A DNA stretch of 64,000 nucleotides from Clonostachys chloroleuca (Eukaryota; Ascomycota; Sordariomycetes; Hypocreales; Bionectriaceae). Shown here in pieces: positions 13,616-23,895 of the stretch. The DNA lies in assembly GCA_037952775.1 (NCBI GenBank), contig JBANAY010000003.1, forward strand, positions 25,978,001 to 26,042,000, given 5' to 3'. The position numbers and the translations under genes are program-made. Under the pieces are notes generated by a model, which was not told the origin of the DNA, ran no database searches, and worked only from the letters and a program-made list of their open reading frames with translations. Positions within the stretch are counted from its first letter, which is position 1. The number at the start of each line of letters is the position of its first letter.

Positions 13616-15997
13616 ATGGCACGCTTCAAAGCCAATTCAAACCAGTTTCAGCATGACGAGGGGCTTCACTTCAATATGATACCCATAAACCACTCGCATC
13701 TAAACTACGCTCATATATCCGTTCAATCAGACACGAAGAACGCTGCATATAAAGATACTGCCTTTATACCCAGAAACTTACCGCTTCGCACTACGCTGAA
13801 ATCACAAAAAAGTTGTATGTTCAATACCCACTGATATCAGTTGCACAACGGCGCAATTATCTGGATGATGACCAACTTGCTCACTGTTTACAGCAAATGA
13901 CGTGCAATCCTTTATTTCGTATCCAGACCAATATGATGCTAATGATCATATTTCAGAGCCTCTGGTTGTTAGCTCTGATCCTCGAAAGGGGCACTACCGC
14001 TTCTCGCCATACATACCACGAACGCTCCTGAACATATTTGGCCCCATATTCATTCTAATTTTCTATCTCTTCATTGTCGAGTTTTACCTCAAAAACCATC
14101 TGTCAATGGTGTCATGCCAAAGCGACCCATAGATTCACAAATCGTCTTCTACGCATGGTGGCTCATCAACATTTTCATCCTCGACTGGGCAAAGTCGGGA
14201 ATCGCTGGCTTTGAAGCTGCCGCTCTGATGAACCCTTCGATAGCTCCTAAGAATGCTCGACAGCTCATGTGGCACACCGACCGGGCTTGGGGCTCATTAA
14301 CCGGCTGGGCAAAGGTCGTCATCACAACAAACCGCTACCTCTTCCATAAAGCTACAAAAAGGAAACCATCCGAATGGACTGGTCCATCTGCTCTATGGTT
14401 TCACTTGGCACTCAGCAGCCTGCTTCTTTACATCGCCATCCCTTTGTCAGGTCTCTCGTTGGAGCAAGAAAGCGCATTGAGGAATGGGAGCAGACGCGTC
14501 GAGATAACACAAGTCAATCAGACTACATTTGACCTCAGGTCAGCAAACGCATTAGCTGAGCAGATTGCCGGGAGCTGGCGACGAGGCTGGACTACGACAC
14601 CTGATGGCGCTTCAATCCTGTATGCCCCCGATGGGACTTCAGAAGTGAGTGACACCTATTTTGAGGACAGCATTCAAGGTGTTTACCAGGCATTGCTGAA
14701 AAATACCTCCACCCCAGTCAATGAAAGCATCACCATTTTTTCTGGCCCACAGGCAAGCGAACGCGCCTATGGTCGAGCTTGGGGTTTCCTAGCCACAATC
14801 TCTTGTACTCCGTTACATCCATATAGTGGCTTAAAGTTGCTAAATATGACATCTATAGACCAATGGTCATATAGAAGCGTTACAGGAGGCAAGTTTCTCT
14901 CAAACACGAGCCGTACAGACGGATTGGTCGCTTTGGCAACTGGCTCTAGTCAAACACTGGGAGTGAACTTCAAGTATGTCTTAGCAACCAACGACGACAT
15001 TGAATGGATACGTAGAGATTATTCAGATTTGATCGCCAATTCTTCTGGCACCAACAAGTCTCCATATTCACGTGTTGCGGAGGTTGTTATATAGCAAGCG
15101 TATGACACCAGCCAAGGGAACTTCAAGCCGGGAAACTTCCCTGATCAGACATTCAAAGATCTCGCTACTCACCCAATGGTAGTGAACGCAACCGCATCTG
15201 ACAACCTAACCTATGCTGGCTTCGCCGTAAGCTGCTCGACATTGTCAGAAGTCGGCCACGCTGCCCTCTCGGCCACGACCAACACCTTTTCCGACTTTGT
15301 CTCCCAGCCGTCCACTCCCGATAGAGGCATAAGGTTGCCGGGTCTCATCGTGGCATATCCTGGCATTAATATGGGTTATCTGCAGAATTCGAGCTGTGAT
15401 GAGAATTTCTCGACCGTTTGCAGCCCTTGGGCCGGTGCCAACGCAGCCACCCGTGGTGTACCCATCCTGAGCGAAACCACCAAGAATTTTCAACTGCCTA
15501 CCATTTCGCCAGAAAGAATGACCCTGGCCATGTACAAGCTTCTTGGACAAGTCGCTATTGCAGTCATGGGCACCGGTCCTGGAAACTGGACGTGCTGTGA
15601 TTCATTAGCCGACACATCGTTAGATTTGGGCATCTTTGGACTCGAGCTAGCCAATGACCTAGTGCCGGGTATTGTGCCGTATAAGGCTGTGTTGGTATTC
15701 CTGAGTCTATGGGTGGCCGTCACCGTCCTGCCTCAACTGTATCCCCCGTTTTTCCGCTGGCGCTGGAGCGAGATTCTGGACGGCTTCGCTATGTTCCGGT
15801 TGGGTGCAGAGTGGAGGGACGCTGTTCACGAACTGGATGGAATTGATCTTGTTTCTCCTGACAATGCGCGCGTGCTGAACCATGTGCCTGGCATGATTGG
15901 GGATATGAACCTAAATGGCGAGGGAGCTGTAGGGTTCGTGGGGCTGAGTCGGCGGAAATTGTCGACATCACAAAACAAGGCTTATACTTATAACTAA
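13616..15997 (+). pseudogene. uncharacterised fungal membrane glycoprotein, broken
   Basis: Exon 1 is 13616-13814 and exon 2 is 13894-15997; the 79-bp intron (donor GTATGT, acceptor TTACAG) joins them in phase. The full reading is about 767 residues, with no function I can name. The layout is a hydrophilic N-terminus, membrane segments near LNIFGPIFILIFYLFIV and YAWWLINIFIL, a third near LWFHLALSSLLLYIAIPL, and a large region with many N-glycosylation sequons (NQT, NTS, NES, NMT, NAT, NLT, NSS, NWT). A last membrane segment (AVLVFLSLWVAVTVL) precedes a short tail. Two lesions are seen: a missing base in the A run at 14091-14095, and an in-frame TAG at 15092-15094. The frame stays open for 301 codons after the TAG. 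The missing A could be a sequencing error; the TAG is a substitution and points to decay. The surrounding DNA is AT-richer than the rest of the window. Confidence 0.6.
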
Positions 15998-18900
15998 AGA
16001 AGGCACGATGGATTGGCTGGGAATGAAAGTATTTTTTTCGTTAAGGACATATGTAGTCTACAGCAATAGTTTTTAATAGATTCGTTATTTATCGCTAATC
16101 CACAAGCAAAGAGTGAAATTCCTAGTGATACTTCACCAGATCCGTCCGAATCACCATTATACTTGCTACAATCTAACTTAAACATGACCAGTGGGCACCC
16201 AAAATTTAACTACTTGCCAAGAAGGACATCATTGAGTGTTCCATTCTTGCTTGATACTGTAGTTGTTTATTGTCAGTCATAAGAATACTAGGTCTAGAAC
16301 TTCTATGAGAAGAGACTAAGAGCAGCCTTCGGTGTGCCATGTTGTATTCGAGGCATTGTACCGCAAGCACAAACCCAAATCAAAAGTTCCAGTTTCTGCG
16401 TAATTTGTGTCTCTAGACGATCATTCTTGTTGACACGTACGATGCCACTGCAGATGATACTCTACTACCAGAGGGTCTGGGGGTATGTCTACAAGACATC
16501 TGGAAAGCACCTCACATCTCGTTGCCTAGTGAAGATGACGGAAGGTGGTCCTGCCACCAGACGATCATTCCTTTTGACACGCCCCATGCCACCGTAGATG
16601 AGACTCTGCAGGAGAAGAAGTCGGGGAGGGGGTTTGTCCACGATACATTTGTCCAAGTCTCCAAAGTACTATCATGTATAGGGTGTGCGGCAAGCTGATT
16701 GGTAGCGGTAGCTGCGAAGTCTCAACGACAAGATAAAGGCAAGCATGGATGATCCCCCCAGAGGCTGGCTGTGATGTCAAAACACGCGCACCAGTTGCTG
16801 ATCCAGGAGGGATTGCTCGCTTCGGAGCGCAGCTCCCGTGCCAAGAACGGAGAAAGAACTAACTCATCACACAAATCAACTGAAGGCAACGAATATATGC
16901 TCATCATTACGTGCACGATAATCCTTGGAGCAGGATTAAGCATCAAGGCTTTGACACTGTGGGTACACGTGATGCAGTGAGTATGGAGGAGTGATCGACT
17001 CGCGGAGTATGCATCTCAACAAACATCTCCACATCAACGGCAGGGAACAGGTTTCAACTGGTGGCACGGATTGCAAGATGAGCTGTGAGCCTGATTAACC
17101 GATTGGCCGGTCAGCAATCCGCGAGAATCGCAACTTCACCGGGGTTAGGCCCTCGGGACTTCGAATTTACCGCATCCAGATCAGGGCTATCTTCATCGCA
17201 ACGTGAAAACCCTCACTGACCAGGCTGTCTCAGGATCGTATGTACCCATATATGCATGGAGGCACTTGGTCAGACATGCATGGGTGTCCGCGCGTGACGT
17301 CGCAGCATCTGGCCCGAGGTGGACGATCGCCTCACCAGGTAAAAGGCCAGAACCAAGAGCTATGCTCCGGAGCTGAAAGATGAATTGGCTTACTATTGAC
17401 TCGAGGTCCAGCATGATGTTCTAGAGGCTCAAGTACTAGGCTGCCCGAGCTTATCGGTGCCGGTCCGGCCGAACCTGTTGGATTTGGCGGAGACGGTGGG
17501 CGGGGAGGAAGAGGCCGAGGCTCTGGGATCGGCACAAAGCCACCAGAACGGGGGCCATATTGCAGCCATGGGTGCATACACCGACCGAAATGGCGCGGGC
17601 CAGGTCTCAAGATAAATACCGCTGGCGATAGGCTAATCTAGTCACCGCTGCAGCACACCTGACCCAAGGTGAGGGTTGGCGGCACACTGTTGGGAAGGGC
17701 GGAAAAGGGCAAGCCTATCAACCAACTAGCCGTAGACAGTTACTTGCTCACCCCCTCTCTATCAAATAGCGTACACCTTAGATAAGGGATCCCTCGAGAT
17801 GTGGAGGGACGCTTGCGAACTCATCAATCTCGTCATGCAGGCTGGGCCAGATCTGGGATCACACAGCAGGGCCAATGCAGAAGACCAGCGGTGAGAGAAC
17901 AAACGAGCGGGGAGAGGGGGTTTTACCTGCTTTTCCCTTGATAATGTTGTCGCATTTCAAGACGTCGCAGAGACACCTTGCTTGCAGTGTGGATTGCAGT
18001 TGCATACACAGCTGATGATTGCTGGCATCCGGCCAGGGCGAAGCTGAGCCGGAGGAGCCATCCAATGCCAGAGCTATACGCATGCCCCATTCGACAGTCA
18101 TCACCAGCTGGCGCTAACAATATGGTCTCCCATTGGCTTTATGATAGGGCCGAGGGGAAGCGAGAATGTGGCAAGGCAAGGTGGGCCACGCATTCGGAGG
18201 AATGGAGGGGGTTTTTGGACGTGGAGGTGGCGCGGGAGGTCTCAGCTGAAAACAGCATGCAGATGACTGTGCTCATCTTTGTCTGGGGGAGGTGATTCTG
18301 AGGTTGTACGCGATAGGCATAAACCAGGAAATCACATATCTCAACCCGAAGAGCTAAGTCCCGCAAATCAATGTTACTATTTCAATAGGGAATCTTGCAT
18401 CTGCACATCTTGGGTGCGCAAGAGAGGCCTTGATCGAATCGGAAGCCCCGAGCATTGGGCTGGTGGATGAATCGTGCGCAAGCAAGTGGGGTGCGCCATT
18501 ACTGAGCACAAGATGCCTCCATCCCGACGGGGTATTAATGTACTAATGCCTAAGCCTCCGTGTGTGCACGTAATATGTATGTCAAGAGCTGTACTATTTA
18601 TTATAATTACATTTGGTACCGGGTGCCTGGTTGCTGATTCACATGCATCCAGCAGTCAACAATCAATAGCAGACTCAGACTATAGCATGGAAGGATTCAG
18701 CTGGATAATCGGCCTCGAGCAGCAGCGTCGCAGTTGCACGTCGTAATACGCGGAGGTCGCTTGCGTAGGGACTGGGTTCTCTCGTTCTGGGCGAGCGAGA
18801 GAGAGATAGGTATGTGATGGCTATTATCACTGATTGGTGTCATCCCTGTTGGACCGCGGTTCAGTAGCCGAGACTCGTGGAAACGCAACACCTGGAGGCT

Positions 18901-19940
18901 GAATGCGGCCTAGAAACCTTCGTGGCCGTGGGGCAGCCAAGCCCTCCTAAGACCGAAATCTGAACATTGTCTGGATCGGTCCTTTAGCTAGGAAATCTGA
19001 CCATGGCTGCGTGAAATAGGCCTGGACGGGAGCATGTCGAGGCCGAAATTGGACGCTCTCTGATGCGGTGATTCAGTGGAGGTATCAGGCAACCGGCACA
19101 CGCATCTAATTTAGGGGGAGGAGCTAGAGGGAGGCAAGCACTGACGATGCCTGCAAATGAGTGCATACCGCCAAGTGCTCTCCCCAGCGCTGCCCAGGGA
19201 CGTACGCACCAAGGTTAGTACTCGTAGTGGCGCGCCCCCGCGACCGCACGGCAGCAGGGGACTGCCAGCCTGACCGCCCGCCACAACTTGGAAATGAAAG
19301 CCTTGTGGGTAGGTTCATCCGCCCAGTTCTGGCTGGTTGCCGCCGCTACGTGCTGGGCCCACTGGGTGGCCTGGGCATGCACCCCTGTCCATCAACTAAC
19401 TCAGCAAAACAACCGCTCTAACTTCGAAAGCGGCCGTAGTGGTTCTGGAATGGACGGGCTGTGATGGGCAATCATCCCACACGCGCTCAGCCTCCACCTC
19501 CGCCTCCCAGCACTTGCGTACGTACTACCGTTCTGATTAATACTTGCCTTGTCTCACCGTCTTCCTCCGCAGTCAATTTCAATCTCGCCAACTCCCCTGT
19601 TCTCTTCCCCTACCCGGTGTCGCCGCCAAGAGCAGTCTGCTATTTTGGCCAAGGTCTTGCGCTGCAAACACTCGCATCCCGGCCACCCGGTCGCCTCGAC
19701 TTTGTTGTTCGCCATTGTCTTAGCTGCAGCACTTCCTCGCCAAATGTATCTCCAGGTGCCAACCTCATCCGGCCCGTGGGTTTGTTGATTGGGGAAAGGC
19801 GCCTTCAGAGGGGTCACCGACTCGTCTCCTCTCACTTTGCGCTCACCTTGCAAGGCACCATTTTACCACTGCGTCGCGCCGCTTCCACGATTGCCGACCT
19901 GGACCAACCCGCTCACGAGTCAACCGCTAGCCTTCCATCT
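15998..19940. other. gene-free stretch, 3.9 kb
   Basis: Nothing here resembles a protein-coding gene. It holds an imperfect 49-bp direct repeat (16415 and 16559) and ATGCATG at 17252 and 17276. The end of the AT-rich zone is near 16.9 kb. The last 450 bp are a pyrimidine-rich leader for the gene starting at 19941; an in-frame upstream ATG at 19461 exists within that leader. Confidence 0.55.
16415..16607. repeat. imperfect 49-bp direct repeat
   Basis: Copies begin at 16415 and 16559, 144 bp apart, and match at roughly 41 of 49 positions. Both begin AGACGATCATTC and end with ACTCT. Read in one frame they encode similar short peptides (RRSFLLTRTMP and RRSFLLTRPMP). The frame as a whole does not look like a gene, so this is more likely an old local duplication. 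Confidence 0.65.
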
Positions 19941-21344
19941 ATGGCAACCACATCTTTCCAACCAACGAGCCTGGGCCACCACGGCAAGTTCCCAAAAACT
20001 CGCACACGAGGCTCCGTCCGGCCTATATTGAAAAAATTCCACTCCTCCTCACTTTCCGAGAAGAACTCTCTCGATCTTGATCGAGGCTGGGAGGATCAGC
20101 CTTCACCGCAGCTGGGATATACGGAACCTGCATATATCCACGAGGAGCCGTCGGTTCATCAAATATACTCCTCCGCCAATTCTCGCTCCACGCGAGATGT
20201 GAGCTTCGCCTTATCGGCCACCGACTTGTCAACTCTCAACTCGATTCAACCCTCGTCAACATTCAGCAGCACATCCACCTCCGGCTTGCCTTCTTCCTCC
20301 AACGTCAACAATCCTTCCCACACGCGATCGACAAGCAACGCCTCTCATATATCCCTGGCCACGTCTGCCAGCGGCCGCAACGGATCTTTCGTGCATCCCT
20401 TCCAGCAAACACCAAGGACTTCCACTCCTCCCCTGATTTCATATGCCAACTCGCTCGCCTCGCTCGACCAGCGTGACACTTCTCCAACCACAATAACCGA
20501 GGACGACGATCTTCCCGATTCAGTCTTCCAAGGGTATACACCTCCTCAATCTCAAGTGAAATCACCCTTCGTGCAGAAGCCGTCAGCTCCTATTGCCCAA
20601 CGTGCCGGCTCATTGTCAGACGCTCAGCCACCACTGCGAATCGCTACCGGCTGGACAGCCTCGGGAGCTGGACCTCGTTCGGTTAATGCAGGGTCGAGTC
20701 TAAATCAACATCACTCGTCTGATGGTCAACTCAACGGTCGGCCATCACTGACTGTGATTGAGCGGTCGCCCCTTTCATCCACGCCTGTTGCACAATCTCC
20801 GCAGGCTATGGCATCGCCCATCTCCACGCACGCCATGTCTCCTCTACGTACTTCTCTTGACATGAACAACTTTCGTCTTCGTTCACGAAGCGATGTTGAC
20901 ACGGCAACTCGACAGGAACAGGTTCGTGCTGCTCGCCAAAAGTTCGACGAGAAGGAGAGAGCCAAAGAAGAGAAATATGCTCGTGAGCAGTCTCGTAAGC
21001 GCGAGCGTGCTGATACGAAAGAGGCGCAACGCATCGAAAGAGCCCAAGCTGGGCATCATCGCAAGGGGAGCAACAGCGGAAGGACCTCATGCAGTACAGA
21101 TATCCGCCCTGTGTTTTCACGAAGGAATACGGGGAACAGCAGACTTGACACAGCCAGCGAGAAAGCCACTGACTTTGTGAGTCGAGGGTACAGGGAAATG
21201 GCCCCAGCACAGTCACCTCAACCCCAAGCTGAGAACGTGCAATTTGAATCACCTCGACGGTCTACCAAGCGCAAAACCACGGGTACCTGGACGGCTTTTG
21301 TCTTGTGGTTCAGGACTAGGCTGCTTAAACTGGGCAGGCGGTAG
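19941..21344 (+). CDS. conserved low-complexity fungal protein, function unknown
   Basis: A single exon of 467 aa from the ATG at 19941. The frame is open back to an ATG at 19461, but that extension is translated CT-rich leader and looks non-coding. The N-terminus is basic (residues 1-40, with RPILKK). Residues 40-320 are rich in Ser, Pro and Thr and are probably disordered. A highly charged helical segment follows at about 322-375 (QEQVRAARQKFDEKERAKEE and onward). The chain ends in a short aromatic/hydrophobic and basic tail, WTAFVLWFRTRLLKLGRR, which could associate with a membrane. I know similar proteins only as hypothetical proteins in other filamentous ascomycetes. No catalytic motif is visible. 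Confidence 0.75.
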   Translation: MATTSFQPTSLGHHGKFPKTRTRGSVRPILKKFHSSSLSEKNSLDLDRGWEDQPSPQLGYTEPAYIHEEPSVHQIYSSANSRSTRDVSFALSATDLSTLNSIQPSSTFSSTSTSGLPSSSNVNNPSHTRSTSNASHISLATSASGRNGSFVHPFQQTPRTSTPPLISYANSLASLDQRDTSPTTITEDDDLPDSVFQGYTPPQSQVKSPFVQKPSAPIAQRAGSLSDAQPPLRIATGWTASGAGPRSVNAGSSLNQHHSSDGQLNGRPSLTVIERSPLSSTPVAQSPQAMASPISTHAMSPLRTSLDMNNFRLRSRSDVDTATRQEQVRAARQKFDEKERAKEEKYAREQSRKRERADTKEAQRIERAQAGHHRKGSNSGRTSCSTDIRPVFSRRNTGNSRLDTASEKATDFVSRGYREMAPAQSPQPQAENVQFESPRRSTKRKTTGTWTAFVLWFRTRLLKLGRR

Positions 21345-22446
21345 GACCGAGCTCACAGCAAAGCAGCTGAGTCGATTTCCAAAGGCTTTGCAGCTGCCAT
21401 TGGCAAACGACGGCGAACCTTTCGGACCAAATTTTAGGAGGATGTTTAATTCCTCGCTTATATACGATCACCAACTACATTTGTGGTGTTATGGGGTTGT
21501 CCTCAACTTTATCAGCGCCGGTTAAGACGCTACTTCACTCATTTTCGATGGCGTTTAGGGAGGCGGGGGAGTATCGCTGGCACGAACTACGAATTCAACG
21601 TTTTTGATGTCCTTTTTTGCGTTCTTTTTTTTCTTCTAGCTGTGGCCAAAGTGTCATTTGCGAATTGCATATTAACGGGGCGCATCAGGTGGCACCGTCG
21701 CTTCGTCAGGGTCGACTTTGCCCTTCCCATTCGAGAGTTTGTTTTGACATTAAAACGCACCAAGGTGCTTATTCCTTGACCGAGCTACAGGCTGGCATGA
21801 AAGCGAAGGGAGATCTGCGTTTTGATTTTAGGGATAGCGATACTGAATGCCAGTTGGACAAACACTGCGAAAACCCTCCAGATTCTGAGATAGGCGTTGA
21901 CAAATACCAATTGCGATTTGAGACTACTTGTTATGATGATGGCTAAGATGGTGAAAGACATGAATCACTGAATCTGGCCACCCCTTTTAGCGAGCTTCCA
22001 GGATGAAGGCTCACAGCCTTGCAGAGTACTTCATCCCAGCTCGAACTTCTCTCAAATCCCTTACACGTCAGGTAACAGATCCAGCGTTTCAATCAGATGT
22101 CCATTTCAGGATACGCCAAATGGGTACGTCCTGCGTAAGTATGTTGGATAAAGATTCGGTCATCTCAAACAACGATCGACGTTAGTTGTAGATCCCACGT
22201 GGTGAGCCCCAATTTGCTTGGACCAGAAGAAGCAAGCCTTGTTTTAAGAGTATGGGTTTTTGTGGGTTTCACCGCGGGGGGACGTCCATGCCCGTTGAGA
22301 CCGGCGTTTCACGATAGATCAGGTAGGGAAACAGGATGCACTTATCATCATGTTTGCATTGCTAACAAAGGGAGTCAACTAATCATGTCAAATCACGTAT
22401 TTTCATACAGTTGGTGTTGTTTTAACGAAGTCCAAGAACAAAGAAT
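21345..22446. other. intergenic between convergent genes
   Basis: 3' flanks of the plus-strand low-complexity protein and the minus-strand enoyl-CoA hydratase. The short open frames have no recognisable content. Confidence 0.6.
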
Positions 22447-23358
22447 TTAAAGCTTGGGGCGGGTCTCCCCAACATCGATGGGTGTCCACCAGGGATACGC
22501 CGTGGGACTGTCCTCCTCTATTGTGCCCTGGAAATCGGGGGCTCGCTTCTGCAAAAAGCTCTGGACTCCCTCCTGCGAGTCTCGGTTCCTGGCCAGATCG
22601 TAGAAGACCTTGCTCTCCAGCAGATGCGCCTCCTCGGGGGTGCTTGGCCCGCGGTACATCAGGTCCTTGTTAATCCTTGATGCTACAATACTTGTATTCT
22701 TTGCAGTATCCTCTGCGATAGCCAGCGCAGTCGGCAGGACCTGGTCAGGGTCGACCACCTCGCTGAAGAGGTCATCGAGGAGCTTGTGGTCGGCCGGGTA
22801 CACGGCTCCAGTGGTGGTCAAGTGCAGAGCCTTGGCGGTCCCGATGAGCCGTGGCAGGAAGAAGCTGCTGCACGCCTCCATGTTGAACCCTCTGCGGCTG
22901 AAGACGAAGCCGACTTTCGCCTTGTTGCTCGCCACGCGGATGTTGCAGGGCAGCGTCATGGTCATGCCGATGCCGACCGCGCTGCCGTTGATGGCGGCGA
23001 TGATGGGCTTGTTGCACCGGTACATGGCGAGCGTGGTCTGGCCACCGCTGTCTCGGTGGGTATCGTACGAGGGATACATCCTGTGCTTGGCGTTGAAGTC
23101 CATGCCGGCGCAGAACATTTTGTTGGTGGGGTCGCTCGAGGTCAGGACGACGCATCTCACGCGGGGGTCCACGGAGAGCGTGTCAAACGCGGTGATGAGG
23201 GCCTGCGAGAGCTCGTCTGTGAAGCCATTGCGGTCCGCTGGGCGATGGAGCTTGACGATAACGACAGGCGTCACCGCTGCTGACGATTCAGGGTGGTGTG
23301 CGAGGATCAGGCCGGGAAGGGCCCAAGTGCTGTAGCTCTCAGGTACATTTGGCGCCAT
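22447..23358 (-). CDS. enoyl-CoA hydratase/isomerase, peroxisomal type
   Basis: A single exon of 303 aa in the crotonase superfamily. These enzymes hydrate or isomerise enoyl-CoA esters, stabilising the thioester oxyanion with two backbone amides. Visible: the first oxyanion-hole region (KMFCAGMDFNAKH, about residues 79-91) and the second (PIIAAINGSAVGIGMTMTLP, about 117-136). The following segment FSRRGFNMEACSSFFLPRLIG carries a Glu at the place where many family members have their acidic residue. The C-terminus is RPKL; the last three residues, PKL, fit the variant peroxisomal targeting signal type 1 used in fungi. That suggests a role in peroxisomal fatty-acid or branched acyl-CoA breakdown. 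Substrate cannot be told from sequence. The frame is intact. Confidence 0.9.
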   Translation of the reverse strand: MAPNVPESYSTWALPGLILAHHPESSAAVTPVVIVKLHRPADRNGFTDELSQALITAFDTLSVDPRVRCVVLTSSDPTNKMFCAGMDFNAKHRMYPSYDTHRDSGGQTTLAMYRCNKPIIAAINGSAVGIGMTMTLPCNIRVASNKAKVGFVFSRRGFNMEACSSFFLPRLIGTAKALHLTTTGAVYPADHKLLDDLFSEVVDPDQVLPTALAIAEDTAKNTSIVASRINKDLMYRGPSTPEEAHLLESKVFYDLARNRDSQEGVQSFLQKRAPDFQGTIEEDSPTAYPWWTPIDVGETRPKL

Positions 23359-23895
23359 TTTGTGGGGGATTTAGATATAGACGTTGGTTACGGCAGGGAA
23401 GCTTAGTTCTAGTCAATGTGAGGAGCTTGGATCAATATTTAAATAAAGAAACGGCATACCTTATCCTTCACCCCTTACCGTTCCCCGGACGCATCAGTGA
23501 ATGGTTCATCACTATGAGGGGAAGCTGCCGAGGCTGTGGAGCCGAGGTTCCCACCTGGATTGAATGTTCCATGCCAGACTCTGATCAACCTTAGCCCAAA
23601 TCTGAGCTCTACAGTCAAAATCTCGAGCTCCGCGGAGGCATGGAAGTGACAATCCGGTGCTCTTGATTAGATGCTTGCAAATTGCAATGTTCAATAGATA
23701 GATAAAGTTGGTGAAGATATAGAGACTAACTTCCCAGGAAGGCACCTACACATCGAGGAATGATGACTAATATGGGTTCCCGCTGTCAATATGGTCGGCC
23801 GTAAAACCACAAAGCGCAATTCTTACGTCCCTCTTACCCACTACCCCAGACTACGACCGACGCACCAGACAGCCAAAAGCGCAAGAATGTGAAGC
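23359..23895. promoter_or_regulatory. divergent intergenic, shared promoter region
   Basis: 537 bp separate the starts of the enoyl-CoA hydratase (-) and Clr5-domain (+) genes, so both promoters must lie here. I see no convincing coding frame. A CCCTCTTACCCACTACCCC pyrimidine stretch sits close upstream of the Clr5 gene. Confidence 0.5.

Noticed and set aside
14961..15094. An intron removing the in-frame TAG of the membrane glycoprotein gene (acceptor TATATAG)
   Set aside because: Donors in the right phase are poor or would give a 21-bp intron, and the removed segment itself reads like coding sequence.
10700..16900. AT-rich zone as a RIP-mutated transposon
   Set aside because: No reverse transcriptase, integrase or transposase remnant and no terminal repeats were seen; the one gene inside is not a transposon gene.
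19461..19940. N-terminal extension of the low-complexity protein to the ATG at 19461
   Set aside because: The added 160 residues are a translation of CT-rich leader DNA with no conserved look; the ATG at 19941 opens a more plausible protein.
22610..23335. 241- and 165-codon plus-strand frames over the enoyl-CoA hydratase
   Set aside because: Antisense shadows of a GC-rich coding exon; the minus strand carries the crotonase motifs.
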